Below, one piece after another: positions 1-6,334 of a stretch of 6,836 bases of DNA (position 1 is its first letter; every line of letters starts with the position of its first letter). The stretch spans positions 1-6,836 of the forward strand of contig JAIOSZ010000021.1 in assembly GCA_021107335.1 (NCBI GenBank), given 5' to 3'. This DNA comes from Desulfuromonadaceae bacterium (GTDB lineage: Bacteria; Desulfobacterota; Desulfuromonadia; Desulfuromonadales; Syntrophotaleaceae). Both the position numbers and the translations under genes were made by a program. The notes beneath the pieces were generated by a model. It was not told the origin of the DNA. It searched no databases and was given only the letters and a program-made list of their open reading frames with translations.

Positions 1-2
1 AC

Positions 3-915
3 ACGCAGGCGGAAAATAATCACCCAGCGACCGTCGTATCCCACGCTCTCGATCGGGCTATGGCAGGGCAAAGTTTCTCATTGCTAGGCAAAGACAGCGA
101 TGTCGGGCTCAAGGTAAATGATGGCGGAAGAGCAGCAAACCAGGTAATCAGCTATCTACCGATCTGGGGAAGCAGTAAAGAGGTTTTGGGCGCTATAGAT
201 TCGTCGGACCGTTGCAAGCTACCGTACTGAAATTCGACGCGGAGTGGCCTTTTTTGCCCTGCTGCTGGGATCAGCGCTCCTGGCCCTGTTCGCTTGCGTC
301 TTTTTCCTGGTGTCCAGGGGCGCGAACCGGCTGGCAGAAACCCAGCAGCTTCTCCACGCTCTGGCCACAACAGATCCTTTGACCGGCTTATATAATCGTC
401 GAGAAATTCTGGCCAGAGCCAGTGACAGCTTTGCAAAGGAAAAAGAAAATAAGCGCCACAAAATCCCGGCAAACTTTGGCCTATTGATCCTCGATTTTGA
501 TAATTTCAAGGGAATCAATGACAGCTACGGTCATCCCGTAGGTGACCGGGTTCTGCAGGAGTTGGCGACCCGTATTCGAGGCGCCTTGCGTCCCTACGAC
601 CTCTTGGGGCGGGTCGGTGGTGAAGAGTTTCTGGTGGTACTGCCCGACAGTTGCCTTGAGCAGTGTAAGGAGATCGCGGAACGCTAATGCAAAACGGTGC
701 GAGAGAGTCCCTTTGAAATAAATGGGTTGCAGATTGGCGGTTCGATCAGCATTGGCGGAGCAACGGCCCACCCCTTAGACCGAGACCTAGAAGCCTTGCT
801 GCAAAGAGCCGATGAAAGGCTCTACCAAGCCAAAAACCGTGGCAAAGATCGCGCTTTCTGGACAGAAGAAGCAGGCTTTGACTTACACCTGCCAAGTCAA
901 CCGAGTCCTTGTTAG
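3..915 (+). pseudogene. Degenerate membrane-bound sensor diguanylate cyclase (GGDEF), 5' end outside window
   Basis: An intact version would make cyclic di-GMP from two GTP at the inner membrane. Bases 3-230 are open in frame 3 and read like the end of a periplasmic sensor domain (ISYLPIWGSSKEVLGAID). Frame 1 then takes over, with a membrane helix at about 244-312 and a GGDEF domain: DPLTGLYNRRE near 373-405, the metal-binding LDFDNF segment near 490-507, an RPYD inhibitory site at 589-600 and the GGEEF active-site loop at 616-630. The frame change must fall between about 199 (after a frame-1 TAG at 196-198) and 228 (before a frame-3 TGA). A TAA at 685-687 then interrupts the domain, yet the same frame continues with typical C-terminal GGDEF sequence (ISIGGATAHP, ADERLYQAKNRGKDR) to TAG 913-915. 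Two independent lesions argue for a pseudogene. The alternatives are base-calling errors, or a shortened product starting at GTG 244. The GGDEF assignment is firm; loss of function is inferred. Confidence 0.85.
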
Positions 916-976
916 CCAAGGGATGCCACTAAAGGGCAACTCCAATCCCCGAGCCATCCCATCCGCATGATCCCCC

Positions 977-990
977 TGGGCGCTTGCCCA
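977..990. repeat. Short hairpin after the cyclase remnant
   Basis: TGGGC (977-981) and GCCCA (986-990) form a 5-bp stem with a 4-base loop. No T-run follows on either strand, so it is a weak terminator candidate at best. The rest of 916-1085 shows no gene or other structure I can support. Confidence 0.25.
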
Positions 991-1085
991 TCCATCTTTC
1001 TGCCACACCTTGCCCCCCTTTACCGGCGGGACAACACCATTAAACAATAGCTGACAAAAGAGTATCCCCGAAACGTTTTGCCTTG

Positions 1086-1166
1086 ATTAGTGTCCATCCG
1101 AAAACTTTGGATGGACACAGTGCCGTTTTCATATGGGAAAAGAACCGCTTCCGGATGAAAACTAAT
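1086..1166. repeat. 81-bp inverted-repeat element at the 3' end of the DUF711 gene (MITE-like or relic)
   Basis: The left arm 1086-1105 and the reverse complement of the right arm 1147-1166 match at 16 of 20 positions; both begin ATTAGT and share CATCCG. Inside the left half is a perfect 10-bp hairpin, GTGTCCATCC (1090-1099) against GGATGGACAC (1109-1118). A further 8-bp pair, GTTTTCAT (1125-1132) and ATGAAAAC (1155-1162), overlaps the right arm. The size and imperfect terminal repeats resemble a small non-autonomous mobile element or the fused ends of a lost insertion sequence. Because it lies between converging genes it could instead, or also, act as a bidirectional RNA hairpin. The right arm contains the DUF711 stop codon at 1162-1164. 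No flanking target duplication is evident. Confidence 0.5.
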
Positions 1167-2523
1167 TAGTCAGGGACTGAATGGGCGCCGGAATCCTGCC
1201 ACCGCGAGCGATGAAATCCTCAGAGCTGAATTTATGCACCGGCATTACCGGGGCACTACCAAGCAGACCGCCAAATTCCACCATGTCCCCTTCTTGGGTT
1301 CCGGGGGCGGGAATAATACGCACGGCAGTGGTCTTTTTGTTGATCATGCCGATCGCCATCTCATCGGCGAAAATGGGCGACAGGGTTGCAGCAGAGGTAT
1401 CTCCGGGAACAGCGACCATATCGAGCCCAACGGAACAGACGCAGGTCATGGCCTCAAGCTTATCCAAAGTGAGAGAACCTCGCTGCACCGCTTTAATCAT
1501 GCCCTGATCCTCGCTTACCGGAATAAAGGCTCCGCTTAGACCGCCCACGGAAGAAGATGCCATGGCGCCTCCCTTCTTCACCGCATCGTTCAGCAAAGCC
1601 AGGGCAGCAGTGGTACCGTGAGTACCGCAACTCTCCAGGCCCATGGCTTCCAATATCGCCGCCACACTGTCACCGACGGCCGGGGTCGGCGCCAGAGAAA
1701 GATCAAGCACCCCGAACTCGGCGTTAAGTCGGCGAGCGACTTCCTTGCCGACCATCTCGCCCATGCGGGTGATCTTGAAAGCGGTCTTTTTGATACATTC
1801 AGCGATATCGCCAAAGGTGGGATTTTCCAGAGCACGAACCGCCGCATTAACCACGCCGGGACCGCTGACCCCAACATTAATGACGCAGTCCGGCTCACCG
1901 ACGCCATGAAAGGCTCCGGCCATAAAAGGGTTATCCTCGGGGGCGTTGGCAAAAATGACCAGCTTGGCGCAACCGATTCCATTGCGATCCCCGGTCAGTT
2001 CCGCGGCCTGCTTGATAATGCGGCCCATCATGGCCACCGCGTCCATATTAATGCCGGCCTTGGTGGTGGCCACGTTCACCGAAGCACAAACCTTTTGTGT
2101 GGTCGCCAGAGCCTTGGGAATGGAATTGATCAGATTACGATCGCCGCGGGTCATGCCCTTTTGCACGAGAGCACTAAATCCACCGACAAAATCGACGCCG
2201 ATCTCCTGCGCCACCCGATCCAGAGTTTCTGCCACAGACGTATAGTCATCAGCCTCGCAACTCTCCGCGGCAATAGCGATAGGAGTCACCGAAATCCGCT
2301 TATTAATCACCGGAATACCGTAGAGGCTTTCGATCTCCTCGGTGGTCTGAACCAACTTCTCTGCGCAGCTTAGAATGCGCTGGTAGATATTTTCATTGAA
2401 CACCTTGATGTCGGGATGACTGCAGCCACGCAGGCTGATGCCCATGGTGACCGTACGGATATCTAGGTGTTGATGGGACACCATGTTGATGGTCTCAAGG
2501 ATCTCTTCTGGATGAATAAGCAT
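1162..2523 (-). CDS. DUF711 / UPF0210 ("PFL family") protein
   Basis: The product is 453 residues, the normal full length for this conserved family, which is also labelled PFL family for its presumed relation to pyruvate formate-lyase-like folds. No reaction is established that I can name. I recognise the N-terminus ([12 protein letters not shown], then [12 protein letters not shown]) and the [12 protein letters not shown] segment near 75-85. Further family segments are [12 protein letters not shown] near 112-123, [13 protein letters not shown] at 213-225, a glycine-rich [10 protein letters not shown] near 299-308, [19 protein letters not shown] near 318-336 and the C-terminal [11 protein letters not shown]. 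No signal peptide or membrane segment is visible, so it should be cytoplasmic. ATG 2523 lies 11 bases after the ACT gene, with GAGGAG just upstream. The stop TAG (1162-1164) lies in the 81-bp repeat, but the ending still looks normal for the family. Family assignment is strong; function is unknown. Confidence 0.95.
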   Translation of the reverse strand: MLIHPEEILETINMVSHQHLDIRTVTMGISLRGCSHPDIKVFNENIYQRILSCAEKLVQTTEEIESLYGIPVINKRISVTPIAIAAESCEADDYTSVAETLDRVAQEIGVDFVGGFSALVQKGMTRGDRNLINSIPKALATTQKVCASVNVATTKAGINMDAVAMMGRIIKQAAELTGDRNGIGCAKLVIFANAPEDNPFMAGAFHGVGEPDCVINVGVSGPGVVNAAVRALENPTFGDIAECIKKTAFKITRMGEMVGKEVARRLNAEFGVLDLSLAPTPAVGDSVAAILEAMGLESCGTHGTTAALALLNDAVKKGGAMASSSVGGLSGAFIPVSEDQGMIKAVQRGSLTLDKLEAMTCVCSVGLDMVAVPGDTSAATLSPIFADEMAIGMINKKTTAVRIIPAPGTQEGDMVEFGGLLGSAPVMPVHKFSSEDFIARGGRIPAPIQSLTN

Positions 2524-2530
2524 AGCCGGT

Positions 2531-2537
2531 CTCCTCA
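2531..2537 (-). promoter_or_regulatory. Shine-Dalgarno of the DUF711 gene overlapping the ACT stop codon
   Basis: On the minus strand TGAGGAG contains both the ACT gene's TGA stop (2535-2537) and a strong ribosome-binding core, 7 bases before ATG 2523. Terminating ribosomes would sit at the next start site, which implies translational coupling and matched output of the two proteins. Confidence 0.75.
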
Positions 2538-2813
2538 GATCCTGTGCATGAAGCGAAAGGCATCTTCATGCTGCACGTTGATCTCGACGCCAAATTCCTT
2601 GCCGATGGCTGACATAGCCCCCTGAAAAGCTGAAAGATCGAAATCCTCAGCCTTGACCTCGGCGAGCATAATCATGGTGAACAGATCACTCATGGTAGTC
2701 TGACGAATATCAGCGATATTAACGCTGTGTTCGGCCATCACGCGGGTCACACCCGCAACGATGCCAACCCTGTCCATACCAATGACCGTAATAACAAAAC
2801 GACTCGATGACAT
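2535..2813 (-). CDS. ACT-domain protein (UPF0237 / GcvR-like single ACT domain)
   Basis: This 92-residue protein is essentially one ACT domain, a small fold that binds amino acids or similar ligands as a dimer and regulates a partner. The first strand and loop read [20 protein letters not shown] (residues 6-25), with the usual G-x-D-x-x-G turn. The helix and second strand follow as [14 protein letters not shown], then the [10 protein letters not shown] strand at 44-53. There is no DNA-binding or catalytic domain. ATG 2813 is supported by AAGGAA five bases upstream. It is the first gene of a two-gene unit with DUF711, a pairing found widely in bacteria and archaea, so the likely job is allosteric control of, or complex formation with, the DUF711 protein. 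The ligand cannot be read from the sequence. The family is clear; the regulatory role is inferred from pairing. Confidence 0.92.
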   Translation of the reverse strand: MSSSRFVITVIGMDRVGIVAGVTRVMAEHSVNIADIRQTTMSDLFTMIMLAEVKAEDFDLSAFQGAMSAIGKEFGVEINVQHEDAFRFMHRI

Positions 2814-2850
2814 GTTGATTCCTTTTCTAGCTGATAGGGCTGTATGAAAT

Positions 2851-2861
2851 GCCTGACAGGC
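2851..2861. promoter_or_regulatory. 11-bp palindrome GCCTGACAGGC, possible operator
   Basis: The palindrome is perfect around a central base and sits 38 bp upstream of the ACT start. Its CCTGACA core recurs at 2968-2974 and, inverted, at 2989-2995. The symmetry suits a dimeric DNA-binding protein; on RNA the three copies could pair alternatively. No binding protein is encoded nearby, so the role is unproven. Confidence 0.35.
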
Positions 2862-2967
2862 GAAATTGTCCGTTTACTTACTCTGCGTAAGCCGCAGTAG
2901 AATAGGGAGAGGAGCCCCCCTCCTTGTTCATGTCCTTCACTTATCATTTCGATTATTTGCCAGCGTC

Positions 2968-2995
2968 CCTGACAAGATACAAAACCCCTGTCAGG
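2968..2995. repeat. Inverted repeat CCTGACA-14-TGTCAGG in the ACT leader
   Basis: The 7-bp arms at 2968-2974 and 2989-2995 are perfect complements with a 14-base spacer. In the predicted leader RNA they would form a hairpin about 60 nt after transcription starts. They are the same core as the 2851-2861 palindrome, so the right arm could alternatively pair with that copy near the ribosome-binding site. Confidence 0.4.
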
Positions 2996-3047
2996 AATGG
3001 ACGCCGGAAAATGTATTCGAGAATGAAAGGTCGGCCAGTGCTGACGA

Positions 3048-3076
3048 AGATTAAACGCATTGACGCAGACTGTCAA
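3048..3076 (-). promoter_or_regulatory. Candidate sigma70 promoter for ACT-DUF711
   Basis: On the minus strand a perfect -35 TTGACA (3071-3076) is separated by 17 bases from TAATCT (3048-3053), which keeps the key first two and last bases of the -10 consensus. TTTAAT at 3050-3055 is an alternative -10 with a 15-base spacer. Transcription would start near 3041 and give a leader of about 228 nt before ACT. It is the best promoter match I found in the window. Confidence 0.55.
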
Positions 3077-3232
3077 CCGCCCACATAGCCTATCAGTAGA
3101 AGAGAATCACTCGTGTTTCGCATCGGCAAAGGTAAATATGTATCGCGAGAGTTCGCAGCGGGTCGAGGCGGCAACGAGAAACGATGAAGGACGCCCCCTG
3201 ACGACTGAAACATCCTTTGCAAACACCCAAGA

Positions 3233-3838
3233 TTACTTGCCGGCTTCGATATTCTCGTAGCCGGTGAACATGGCCTTAAGATGCGTCCCGAGCGTATGGC
3301 CGGTGGTGATCATGTAGACATGGACGATCAGGTAAATCAGAAAGGCAAAAGCGCCGACGGTGTGCAACACGGCCACCGTGCCCAGGGTCCAGTTCCAGCC
3401 GAATTGGGGCCAGCGATTGTAATAGTAGTAAATGAATCCAGTAACCATCTGAAAGGGCACCAACAGTGAGACGATGCCGAGATAGGTGATGCGCTGCAAG
3501 GGATTGTGCTTGACCCGCTCCGACTTGGGCACGGGATGGGCCTCGCCACGAAAGATACCGGAACAGTAATAACGGATAACCTCGAACATCTTGGCAAAGG
3601 TAGGCACGTAGTGCTTCCATTCGCCGGTGGTAACGATCCAAAAGACGATGAAGGCATAAAGAACCAGCCAGGCCCAAGCACAGGTATTGTGTACCTTAAA
3701 GGCGGTTTCAAAGCCAAACAGCCGATAGGCGCCGTGGACTTCAAAACCGCTGACAATCAGCAGCAAAATAAGAGTACCCTGCATCCAGTGCCAGAAACGC
3801 TCAAAACGGGTATAGAGAAATAGTTTTGTTATGGTCAT
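3233..3838 (-). CDS. Cytochrome b (b561 / HyaC-like) membrane subunit, partner of the octaheme cytochrome
   Basis: This 201-residue integral membrane protein should carry electrons between the quinone pool and the periplasmic cytochrome. Four hydrophobic segments are visible, at about 18-36, 52-71, 117-137 and 151-177. Histidines suited to binding two b hemes fall in or beside them: H17 in the RFWHW motif, H50, H159 and H173. The N-terminal R-x-x-x-x-HW arrangement and the spacing are typical of cytochrome b subunits of hydrogenases, thiosulfate reductases and formate dehydrogenases. An unusual YYYY run (137-140) lies at the end of helix three. ATG 3838 follows the octaheme stop by 9 bases, and AAGGGG overlapping that stop serves as ribosome-binding site, so the two genes are probably coupled. 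It resembles the b subunits of Geobacter Cbc-type quinol oxidoreductases, but I cannot assign a specific name. Confidence 0.9.
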   Translation of the reverse strand: MTITKLFLYTRFERFWHWMQGTLILLLIVSGFEVHGAYRLFGFETAFKVHNTCAWAWLVLYAFIVFWIVTTGEWKHYVPTFAKMFEVIRYYCSGIFRGEAHPVPKSERVKHNPLQRITYLGIVSLLVPFQMVTGFIYYYYNRWPQFGWNWTLGTVAVLHTVGAFAFLIYLIVHVYMITTGHTLGTHLKAMFTGYENIEAGK

Positions 3839-3847
3839 AGCAGCCCC

Positions 3848-5503
3848 TTACTCCCCTTTCTTTCCATAAACCAACCGCAGCAGACCATGGCCCGCAACGC
3901 CGAGCAGCGCAGCCGCCACCGCCATCCAGCCGATGATATCGACCAGCGGTTGTCGGTCCCGCCCGGGCATGTAAAAGCCACCCAGGCTCGCCATCCGCCC
4001 CTGTCCCGCATGACAGTCAGCGCACTGCAGTGATTTTTCCGCCGGGGCCACCATGTGGGTAATGGGGTAATGGTACTCGGTCTCGACGAAGCCGTACTCG
4101 CCGCTGTATTCCAACTTCGCCGCCTGCATGCCAGCGGCAATCGCCTGGTTCCAGTCGTAGCTCTTCCAATAGGCAGACTGATCCTTGCCGAACAGGTGCG
4201 GCACAGCCATGGTATTGTTGCCCTTATCGTAAGGCTGCTTGCCCCGATGCACCTTAAAAGGCGTAATACGTGAATCGGCATCGTCCTTATCGCCGAGCAC
4301 CCGGTTGAGTTTCACTACCTGCTTGGAATCGATAGTGTCCGTCAACAGCACATAATCCATGCGGCCGTTGTACCAGAAATATTCCGGCGTGACGTCCTTT
4401 TCCCAGACGAAACTACCCTTTTTGGTATCGTAGGAGGGTTTATCGTATTCTCCCGTGACCTTATAGGGTTTACCGTTTTTCTTACGCCCGGCCTGGGACC
4501 AGTCCCAATACATCTTGGTCGGAATAACCCGGGCAAAGGCAGGGATATGACAGGTCTGACAGGCCACCTTGTCCGTGTGGTCGTTGGCCTTGTGCCCGGC
4601 TTGATGGGGTTTTTCCGTATGGCAGGATTCGCAGGAGATGAGCTTAACCAGATCGTCCTCGATCAGACTTTTACGTTCGGTAAAGGCCGGTTTCTTATAG
4701 CTTCGACCGGAGATGAAATGAGCCTCCGTGGTATGACAGCGCTGGCAGTTGAAGTTGCTGCCCTCGGCGTTCATATGCACATCGAGATCGCGACTCGGAT
4801 TGAACAGGGAAGAATCGAGATCACCATGCTTGACCGCGTCGCCCCCGCCGCCAAAGAAATGGCAAACCCCGCAGTTATTGCGGGAAGGACGACCGACAGA
4901 AGCAGAAATCAGCCGATAGTCCGGCGGCACAAAGGTCTTTTTGCCGAACTTTGTCAATTCCGTCACCGGATAGCCGGCTTTAGTGGGGAACCTTTTATAG
5001 GTGCCCGTTCGGTCGTGACAAACCAGACAATCGACCTTCTCTTCACTGCTAAAGTCGAAGGAGGCGTCTTTCCAGCCATAACCCACATGGCAGGAGGTAC
5101 AGCGCGGCTCGTTGGAATGGATAGAGATGCAGAAGTTGTTCAGGGTCAGACCATTCTTACCCATCAGTCCTTCCCGGTCGGCCGGATCCTTCCAGGTCCA
5201 GTGAATGGTCTGATGCACCTGATGCGCGGCCTCGTTATGACAGGAGAGACAGGCCTTGGTGACCTCCTCCGGGGATTTGAAATCCTGCTGCAGAATAGGG
5301 TGTGCACTGTGATCGGCGGTCACCCAGCGAGCCGGCTTTGGTGAGGCCTGGCGTGCCCTGACCCGGCCAGAGGCTAGTTCGCTGTCTTCAGCCTTCACCA
5401 CCGCTGCCCGTAGTTCAGACGCCATTAACCCGACCGACAACAGGCAGACCATCAGAGGCAAGAGGCCCCAGCCTCCTATCTTTTGCCTGAACTTGCTTCG
5501 CAT
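3848..5503 (-). CDS. Octaheme c-type cytochrome, tetrathionate reductase (OTR) family, with C-terminal membrane anchor
   Basis: The 551-residue exported protein carries eight CxxCH heme-attachment sites, starting at residues 85, 135, 159, 211, 253, 291, 315 and 494. The N-terminus MRSKFRQK plus a hydrophobic stretch (about 11-28) is a signal sequence, cut near 33-34. Family segments include NNFCISI, NEPRCTSCHVGYGWKD, VDCLVCHDRTGTYKRFPT, MYWDWSQAG and HMVAPAEKSLQCADCH. About sixteen other histidines could be distal ligands. The Shewanella OTR homologue has one lysine-ligated active-site heme and reduces tetrathionate, nitrite and hydroxylamine in vitro; K170, just after the third site, is a candidate equivalent here. 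Residues 520-540 form a transmembrane anchor containing H539. I chose ATG 5503 over a start at 5566 because AGGAGG lies 4 bases upstream and the signal peptide begins there. It is the first gene of an operon with cytochrome b, which suggests a quinol-linked reductase or electron conduit; the substrate is unknown. Confidence 0.93.
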   Translation of the reverse strand: MRSKFRQKIGGWGLLPLMVCLLSVGLMASELRAAVVKAEDSELASGRVRARQASPKPARWVTADHSAHPILQQDFKSPEEVTKACLSCHNEAAHQVHQTIHWTWKDPADREGLMGKNGLTLNNFCISIHSNEPRCTSCHVGYGWKDASFDFSSEEKVDCLVCHDRTGTYKRFPTKAGYPVTELTKFGKKTFVPPDYRLISASVGRPSRNNCGVCHFFGGGGDAVKHGDLDSSLFNPSRDLDVHMNAEGSNFNCQRCHTTEAHFISGRSYKKPAFTERKSLIEDDLVKLISCESCHTEKPHQAGHKANDHTDKVACQTCHIPAFARVIPTKMYWDWSQAGRKKNGKPYKVTGEYDKPSYDTKKGSFVWEKDVTPEYFWYNGRMDYVLLTDTIDSKQVVKLNRVLGDKDDADSRITPFKVHRGKQPYDKGNNTMAVPHLFGKDQSAYWKSYDWNQAIAAGMQAAKLEYSGEYGFVETEYHYPITHMVAPAEKSLQCADCHAGQGRMASLGGFYMPGRDRQPLVDIIGWMAVAAALLGVAGHGLLRLVYGKKGE

Positions 5504-5540
5504 ATAACCTCCTAGAACTTTTCGACTTAAGCAATCTGAC

Positions 5541-5566
5541 AGTATATCTATGGCGGGCAGTCTCAA
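5541..5566 (-). promoter_or_regulatory. Weak promoter candidate for the cytochrome operon
   Basis: On the minus strand TATACT (5541-5546) matches the -10 consensus at five of six bases and would give a leader of about 30 nt. The only -35-like hexamer, TTGAGA (5561-5566), is 14 bases away, shorter than the usual 16-18. The promoter may therefore need an activator or may be misplaced. Inverted CTCAA/TTGAG sequences overlap the -35. Confidence 0.3.
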
Positions 5567-5778
5567 GAATTGAGTTTAGCAGCCTTGAGCGGCAACCATA
5601 AATATACCGGTTGTTTGTTCGGCTATTGCAAGGCACAATTATCTACGGAATTATGTCTGTACTGTGCGAACCGTTGTTCAGGCGCCCAATTAAATGTAAC
5701 AGATATCAATCGATCATCAGATGAGTTGAACAAAAATTGCGATATTTTGAAATTCATAGACCACATGACGCTATGAAG

Positions 5779-5791
5779 GGGGACAATCCCC
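5779..5791. repeat. Small GC hairpin upstream of the glyoxalase gene
   Basis: GGGGA (5779-5783) and TCCCC (5787-5791) pair across a 3-base loop. The nearest T-run is 20 bases downstream at 5812-5817, too far for a standard intrinsic terminator. In the glyoxalase leader it may only be a structural element. Confidence 0.3.
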
Positions 5792-5866
5792 GACTCATTC
5801 CGCCCACGCCCTTTTTTGCCATTCCATGGCTTCGACGTGCCCAGGCCGCAAAGGAGATCAACAACG

Positions 5867-6247
5867 ATGAAATACGATATGATTCACATCTGTATTCGGG
5901 TCATGGACCTGAAAAAATCCGAACAATTCTATCAGCAAGCCTTTGGCTTCGAGATCTCTCGGCGTAAGGACTTTCCCGATCACAAATTCACCCTCTCCTA
6001 TCTGCGCAGCCCCGGTGGCCACTTTGAGCTGGAACTGACCTGGAACCACGACCAGACCGAACCCTACGAGTTGGGTAACGGCTATTCCCATTTGGCCGTG
6101 GGAGTCAAGGATCTGGAGACTTCGCACCAGCAACATGAAGCGCATGGGTTCAACCCCAAACCTCTCAAGGGACTGGCGGGCGGTGCACCGAAGTTCTACT
6201 TTCTCGCAGATCCCGACGGCTATTTGGTGGAAGTGGTCAGATCCTAA
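5867..6247 (+). CDS. Glyoxalase I-like protein (lactoylglutathione lyase family, VOC superfamily)
   Basis: At 126 residues this is a compact single-unit glyoxalase I, the cytoplasmic enzyme that isomerises the hemithioacetal of methylglyoxal and glutathione (or another thiol) to S-lactoyl-thiol. Two beta-alpha-beta-beta-beta modules are visible. The four metal ligands of the family are all present at expected positions: H7 in MIHICIRV, E56 in LELTWN, H75 in GYSHLAVGV and E122 in GYLVEVV. Both the spacing and the absence of eukaryote-type insertions fit the nickel/cobalt-type bacterial enzymes. ATG 5867 is chosen because AAAGGAGA lies about 9 bases upstream; a longer reading from TTG 5816 adds 17 residues unlike the family. 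It is transcribed away from the cytochrome operon and 101 bp ahead of the broken gene at 6349. Related VOC proteins act on other substrates, so the reaction is probable rather than certain. Confidence 0.9.
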   Translation: MKYDMIHICIRVMDLKKSEQFYQQAFGFEISRRKDFPDHKFTLSYLRSPGGHFELELTWNHDQTEPYELGNGYSHLAVGVKDLETSHQQHEAHGFNPKPLKGLAGGAPKFYFLADPDGYLVEVVRS

Positions 6248-6334
6248 GGGGTCATAGAGCATCGTTAGATAAAATCATAGCACCGAGAAAATACAGAATT
6301 CCAACAGAGATCAGTTTATGAAGCTTGGCACCGT

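Larger units (their letters stand above)
2814..3232. other. 419-bp intergenic region: leader of ACT-DUF711 and 3' end of the cytochrome operon
   Basis: No convincing gene lies here. The 2814-3041 part would be the long 5' leader of ACT-DUF711 if the 3048-3076 promoter is used. It holds three CCTGACA/TGTCAGG motifs and a run of C on the plus strand (2915-2920). I compared it by eye with the glycine, ZTP, THF and cyclic di-GMP riboswitch cores and saw no match. A 17-codon reading frame starting at 2930 on the minus strand is possible but unsupported. Just past the cytochrome b stop, AAGGACG (3187-3193) and CATCCTT (3211-3217) can pair through 7 bp including one G-U. No T-run follows, so it is a weak terminator candidate. 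Confidence 0.6.
5504..5866. other. 363-bp divergent intergenic region between the cytochrome operon and the glyoxalase gene
   Basis: I see no gene here. Minus-strand side: the octaheme ribosome-binding site AGGAGG (5508-5513) and a weak promoter candidate. CTCAAG/CTTGAG half-sites lie at 5562-5567 and 5584-5589, and CTCAA/TTGAG forms a 5-bp hairpin at 5562-5574. Middle: GCACA (5633-5637) pairs with TGTGC (5663-5667), and a perfect palindrome TCATCAGATGA lies at 5714-5724. Plus-strand side: an AT-rich stretch 5690-5757 where a glyoxalase promoter would be expected, but no -35/-10 pair with good spacing. A GC hairpin at 5779-5791 and a six-T run at 5812-5817 follow. Confidence 0.6.

Noticed and set aside
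1090..1118. The 10-bp hairpin read as a standard intrinsic terminator
   Set aside because: No U-rich tract follows on either strand; it is described as part of the inverted-repeat element instead.
1618..2373. 251-codon plus-strand reading frame
   Set aside because: It lies wholly antisense to the DUF711 gene, and its translation shows no recognisable domain.
2880..2930. 17-codon possible leader peptide in the ACT leader
   Set aside because: It has no properly spaced ribosome-binding site and no run of regulatory codons, so attenuation is not supported.
2881..2985. Cyclic di-GMP, ZTP or glycine riboswitch in the ACT leader
   Set aside because: Fragments such as GGCAAA and CGCCTG appear, but the conserved cores around them do not.
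2747..3076. 109-codon minus-strand reading frame overlapping the ACT start
   Set aside because: It has no ribosome-binding site and no protein-like pattern, and it covers the promoter and leader of the real ACT gene.
4547..5344. 265-codon plus-strand reading frame
   Set aside because: It is antisense to the octaheme cytochrome gene, whose eight heme motifs and family sequence are unmistakable.
5504..5566. Upstream extension of the octaheme protein by 21 residues
   Set aside because: The strong AGGAGG and the start of the signal peptide both point to ATG 5503; the extension would bury the signal sequence.
5816..5866. 17-residue N-terminal extension of the glyoxalase from TTG 5816
   Set aside because: The ATG at 5867 has a good ribosome-binding site and places the first metal ligand at residue 7 as in the family.
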